The position numbers and the translations under genes are program-made. Positions 6,265 through 9,184 of a DNA stretch of 9,184 nucleotides are shown piece after piece (position 1 is the first letter of the stretch; each line of letters begins with the position of its first letter). Source of the DNA: an uncultured Clostridia bacterium (GTDB lineage Bacteria; Bacillota_A; Clostridia; Oscillospirales; Oscillospiraceae); the NCBI GenBank assembly GCA_946405325.1, contig CAMJGU010000023.1, forward strand, positions 1 to 9,184. The letters run 5' to 3'. The notes beneath the pieces are model-generated. The model worked only from the letters and a program-made list of their open reading frames with translations. It was not told where the DNA came from and did no database searches.

Positions 6265-7175
6265 TTCCGAGACCCAGACCCGAGCGGTTCCGCCTGCGCC
6301 GCACCATGATGTTCATGAACGCGCAGAAGCCGGGACTCATCAAGGACGCTTACATCTACGGCTGCGACAGCATCATGCTCGACCTCGAGGACGCCGTCGC
6401 GGAGAACCAGAAGGACGCGGCGCGCTTTTCCCTGTACCACGCGCTCAAGACCATCGACTACGGCGATACCGAGGTCATCGTCCGCATCAACGGCCTCGAC
6501 ACCCCGCACTGGCAGGAGGACATCCGCGTGTGCGTCGCGGGCGGCGCGGACGGCATCCGCATCGCCAAGTGCGAGAGCGCGCAGGACGTGCACACCGTCG
6601 AGGCCGCCGTGGAAGCGGCGGAGAAGGAGTTCGGCGTGGAGGTCGGCCGGACGCTGCTCATGGCGGCGCTGGAAAGCCCCAAGGGCATCCTCAACGCCTA
6701 CGAGATCTGCTCCGCGTCCGAGCGTATGTTCGGCGTGGCGATCTCCGGCGGTGACTTCCGCAAGTGTATGCAGACGACCCCCCAGCGCGACGGCGTGGAT
6801 ATGCTGGCCGCCCGCGGCCAGATGCTCATCGCGGCGCGCGCTGCGGGTATCCAGTGCTTCGATACGGTGTTCACCAACCTCGACGACACCGAGGGCTTTG
6901 AGGCCGAGGTTTTGCAGAACAAGGCCATGGGCTTTGACGGCAAGAGCCTCATCAATCCCAAGCAGATCCGCTTCGTGCATCAGGTGTTCGCACCCACGGA
7001 GAAGGAGATCGTGCAGGCGGAGAAGATCGTCCGCGCCTACAAGGAGCAGAGCGCCGCGGGCGTCGGCGTGTTCACCGTGGACGGCAAGATGATCGACATC
7101 GCGTTCATTCCCGGCGCTGAGAGGACTTTGAAGCTGGCCCGCGCCTGCGGACTTTGGGAGGGGGATCTGGTATGA
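6261..7175 (+). CDS. citE: Citrate lyase beta subunit (citryl-ACP lyase), divergent
   Basis: CitE splits citryl-CitD into oxaloacetate and acetyl-CitD, with Mg2+. The ATG at 6261 is chosen because GGGGAGGTG ends seven bases upstream and it overlaps the citD stop as ATGA; an in-frame GTG at 6243 has no such site. The 304-residue product fits the family length. Conserved elements are LRRTM (12-16), GCDSIMLDLEDAV (34-46), VRIN with Arg75, ALESP with Glu138, and FDGKSLINPKQI (225-236). By alignment from memory, Glu138 and Asp165 would hold the Mg2+. Two loops depart from the usual pattern. The FVPG-type segment after the first strand is FMNAQ (18-22). The GAEDY motif is GGDF (163-166), where Gly replaces the conserved Glu while the Asp is kept. 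The operon context supports citrate lyase; citramalate lyase is the main alternative. Confidence 0.88.
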   Translation: MIPRPRPERFRLRRTMMFMNAQKPGLIKDAYIYGCDSIMLDLEDAVAENQKDAARFSLYHALKTIDYGDTEVIVRINGLDTPHWQEDIRVCVAGGADGIRIAKCESAQDVHTVEAAVEAAEKEFGVEVGRTLLMAALESPKGILNAYEICSASERMFGVAISGGDFRKCMQTTPQRDGVDMLAARGQMLIAARAAGIQCFDTVFTNLDDTEGFEAEVLQNKAMGFDGKSLINPKQIRFVHQVFAPTEKEIVQAEKIVRAYKEQSAAGVGVFTVDGKMIDIAFIPGAERTLKLARACGLWEGDLV

Positions 7176-8734
7176 AAAACGCTGTCGGACGCGAAATCCC
7201 TGATTACCTGCTCAAGGACGGCAAGGAAGTCTATCAGGGCAAGAACTATATGGACGGGAAGTACATCCAGAAGGCTTCCCCCAGGACCCGCCGCTATGAA
7301 AAGCCGCAGGAGAGCAAGATCGTCGATTCTCTGGTCGATGCGCTCAAAGCCTGCGGCGCCAAGAGCGGCATGACGTTCTCGTTCCACCATCACCTGCGCG
7401 ACGGCGACTATGTGGTGAACATGGTCATGAAGGCCGCCATTGAGGAACTGGGCCTCGACGATCTCACCATCGCGGCGTCCAGCCTCGGCTCGGCGCACGA
7501 TCCCATCGCGGACTACATCGAAGCCGGCAAGGTCGTGGGCATCCAGACCTCCGGCATCCGCGGCCGCATGGGCGAGGTCGTGTCGGCGGGCAAGCTCAAG
7601 ACCCCGGCGATCATCCGCTCCCACGGCGGGCGCCCCCGCGCCATCGAGGGCGGCGAGGTACATATCGACATCGCGTTCATCGCCGCGCCCACCAGCGACT
7701 GCGTGGGCAACTGCCGCGGCATCGGCGGCAAGAGCGACTGCGGCTCCATGGGCTACGCCATGACCGACGCGAAGTACGCCGATCACGTCGTGGTCGTCAC
7801 GGACTGCCTCGTGGACTTCCCGAACATGCCCGCGAGCGTCGAGGCGATCGACGTGGACGCGGTGGTGGTCGTGGACTCCATCGGAAATCCCAAGAAGATC
7901 GCCAGCGCCGCGGCGCGTATCTCCCAGAACCCGCGCGACCTGATGATGGCGGAGGACGTGGCGAAGGTCATCGCCGCGACGCCGTACTTCAAGGACGGCT
8001 TCTCGTTCCAGACCGGCGTCGGCGGCCCGTCGCTCGCCGCAAACCTGTTCCTGGAGCAGTACATGGACGAGCGCGACATCAAGATGGGCTGGGCGATCGG
8101 CGGCATCTGCGGCCCGATGGTGGAGCTGCTCAAAAAGGGCAAGGTCGGCAAGGTCATCGACGTGCAGGACTTCGACCTTGACGCGGTGCGCTCCATCAAC
8201 CAGACGCCCAACCACTTTGAGATGTCGGCGTCCCAGTACGCGAACCCCGCCAACAAGGGCGCGTTCGTCAACAAGCTGGACTTCGTGGTGCTGGCGGCGC
8301 TCGAGATCGACACGGGCTTCAACGTCAACGTGCTCACCGGCTCCGACGGCGTGCTGCGCGGCGCGCCGGGCGGTCACCCCGACACCGCGGCGGGCAGCAA
8401 GGTCTGCATCATCGTGACCCCGCTGGTGCGCGGACGCATGGCGACGGTGTGCGAGCACGTCGTGACCGTCACGACCCCGGGCGACTGCGTGGACGTGCTG
8501 GTGACGGACTACGGCATCGCGGTCAACCCGCTGCGCCCCGACCTCATCGAGTGCCTCGACAAGGCGGGCATCCGGCACGTTACCATCGAAGAACTCAAGG
8601 AAAAAGCGTATTCCCTCGTCGGCCGTCCCGACGATCTCCAGTGGGAGGACGAGGTGGTCGCGGTGCTCGAAGCCCGCGACGGCACGATCCTCGACGTGGT
8701 GCGCAAGATCAAGCCGTATCAGATCGACGGCTGA
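7172..8734 (+). CDS. citF: Citrate lyase alpha subunit (citrate:acetyl-ACP transferase)
   Basis: CitF transfers the acyl carrier from acetyl-CitD to citrate, releasing acetate and forming citryl-CitD for CitE. The ATG at 7172 overlaps the citE stop (ATGA) and has GGGAGGGGG seven bases upstream, so this start is preferred over an in-frame TTG at 7154. The 520 residues match the family size of about 510. Strongly conserved stretches are the N-terminal NAVGREIPDYL (3-13), SFHHHLRDGDYVVNMVM (70-86), RSHGGRPRAIEGG (149-161), GGKSDCGSMGYAM (185-197), DGFSFQTGVGGPS (275-287), ANPANKGAFVNKLD (357-370), NVNVLTGSDGVLRGAPGGHPD (384-404) and PLVRGR near 417-422. Nothing looks truncated or frameshifted. 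It is the most canonical of the three lyase subunits here and anchors the identification of the operon. Confidence 0.95.
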   Translation: MKNAVGREIPDYLLKDGKEVYQGKNYMDGKYIQKASPRTRRYEKPQESKIVDSLVDALKACGAKSGMTFSFHHHLRDGDYVVNMVMKAAIEELGLDDLTIAASSLGSAHDPIADYIEAGKVVGIQTSGIRGRMGEVVSAGKLKTPAIIRSHGGRPRAIEGGEVHIDIAFIAAPTSDCVGNCRGIGGKSDCGSMGYAMTDAKYADHVVVVTDCLVDFPNMPASVEAIDVDAVVVVDSIGNPKKIASAAARISQNPRDLMMAEDVAKVIAATPYFKDGFSFQTGVGGPSLAANLFLEQYMDERDIKMGWAIGGICGPMVELLKKGKVGKVIDVQDFDLDAVRSINQTPNHFEMSASQYANPANKGAFVNKLDFVVLAALEIDTGFNVNVLTGSDGVLRGAPGGHPDTAAGSKVCIIVTPLVRGRMATVCEHVVTVTTPGDCVDVLVTDYGIAVNPLRPDLIECLDKAGIRHVTIEELKEKAYSLVGRPDDLQWEDEVVAVLEARDGTILDVVRKIKPYQIDG

Positions 8735-8780
8735 TTTTGAATAGAAGAGAGAAAATCAAACAAGAAAGGAAACCAATCCC

Positions 8781-9184
8781 ATGAGTGAAGCAGTAGTCGG
8801 AATCCTCGGCCTGCTGTGTATCGTGGCCATCGTCGTCACGCTGTTCCAGAGCAGAACACAGCCCGCCATCGCGTTCATCGTCTACCCGACCATCCTCGGC
8901 CTGATCCTCGTTCTTGCCGGCCGCCACAGCTTTGATGACCTCGCCGCCATGATCAAGGCGGGCTTCAACAGCACCGGCCCGACCGCCGCGCTGTTCGTGT
9001 TCTCGGTGCTGTACTTCGGCATCATGACCGACGCGGGCATGTTCGACGTCATCATCGGCAAGCTGATGAAGCTCGTCGGCGACAACGTCATCGGCGTCAC
9101 GGTCATGACCACGGTCATCGCCCTGATCGGCCACCTTGACGGCGGCGGCGCGTCCACGTTCTGCATCGTCGTCCCCGCCATGCT
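8781..9184 (+). CDS. CitMHS-family citrate transporter (3' end missing)
   Basis: The reading frame opens at ATG 8781 and runs off the right edge without a stop; 134 complete codons are visible of a family usually near 430-450 residues. The protein begins with a hydrophobic helix (GILGLLCIVAIVVTLF, 7-22), then a second (AIAFIVYPTILGLILVLAG, 29-47), an amphipathic part, a third (TAALFVFSVLYFGIMTDAG, 68-86) and a fourth leading into GHLDGGGAST (117-126). LYFGIMTDAGMFD and HLDGGGAST closely resemble the CitMHS (citrate-metal:proton symporter) signature. The ribosome site AAAGGA ends ten bases before the ATG, slightly far. Only 46 bases without a terminator separate it from citF, so it is probably in the same operon and supplies the lyase with citrate. 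Whether it carries Mg-citrate, Ca-citrate or another acid cannot be seen. Confidence 0.85.
   Translation, partial: MSEAVVGILGLLCIVAIVVTLFQSRTQPAIAFIVYPTILGLILVLAGRHSFDDLAAMIKAGFNSTGPTAALFVFSVLYFGIMTDAGMFDVIIGKLMKLVGDNVIGVTVMTTVIALIGHLDGGGASTFCIVVPAM

Noticed and set aside
7037..8578. A 513-codon open frame on the minus strand opposite citE/citF
   Set aside because: It is antisense to a fully recognisable citF, its translation is low-complexity (His, Asp, Arg, Val, Ala rich) and it matches no family; GC-rich codon bias removes stops in this frame.

Overview
The window is GC-rich, densely coding bacterial DNA that most resembles the class Clostridia, probably a high-GC Oscillospiraceae-like gut anaerobe. 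This placement is an inference. It rests on a DUF4364 protein (a family I know only from Bacillota), strong AGGAGG-type ribosome binding sites, a Cys-rich protein with a possible sporulation-type promoter, and a citrate-lyase operon of fermenters. There are nine protein genes: seven complete, one cut at the left edge and one cut at the right edge. I see no RNA genes, insertion sequences, CRISPR arrays or prophage genes.

Left part (1-2836): the C-terminal two thirds of dnaE, the replicative DNA polymerase III alpha subunit, runs into a strong hairpin. It converges on a reverse-strand DUF4364 gene, a predicted winged-helix protein. The hairpin has T-tracts on both sides and contains the DUF4364 stop codon, so it probably terminates transcription from both directions.

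Middle (2837-5861): a 143-bp divergent intergenic region separates DUF4364 from a 279-residue protein with 12 cysteines that I cannot name. It holds a vegetative-type promoter on the minus strand and a possible sigma-K/E-like promoter on the plus strand. The Cys-rich gene ends at a textbook terminator. A promoter with a perfect TATAAT then starts a two-gene unit: a class I/II PLP-dependent aminotransferase of the kynurenine/methionine aminotransferase type, and a SprA-related protein with an HExxH motif and two CxxC pairs.

Right part (5862-9184): a citrate-utilisation operon. A sigma-A-like promoter overlapped by a small dyad precedes citD (acyl carrier subunit), citE (lyase subunit) and citF (CoA/ACP transferase subunit), which are joined by ATGA stop-start overlaps. 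The N-terminal part of a CitMHS-family citrate transporter follows with no terminator between. Together they would import citrate and split it into acetate and oxaloacetate. The genes that activate the enzyme (citC, citX, citG) are not visible and could lie beyond the right edge or elsewhere. CitE differs from textbook sequences at two conserved active-site loops, so a related substrate such as citramalate should be kept open. Most of the window is ordinary. The spots most worth a second look are the Cys-rich protein with its candidate sporulation promoter, the divergent CitE, and the HExxH protein beside an aminotransferase.
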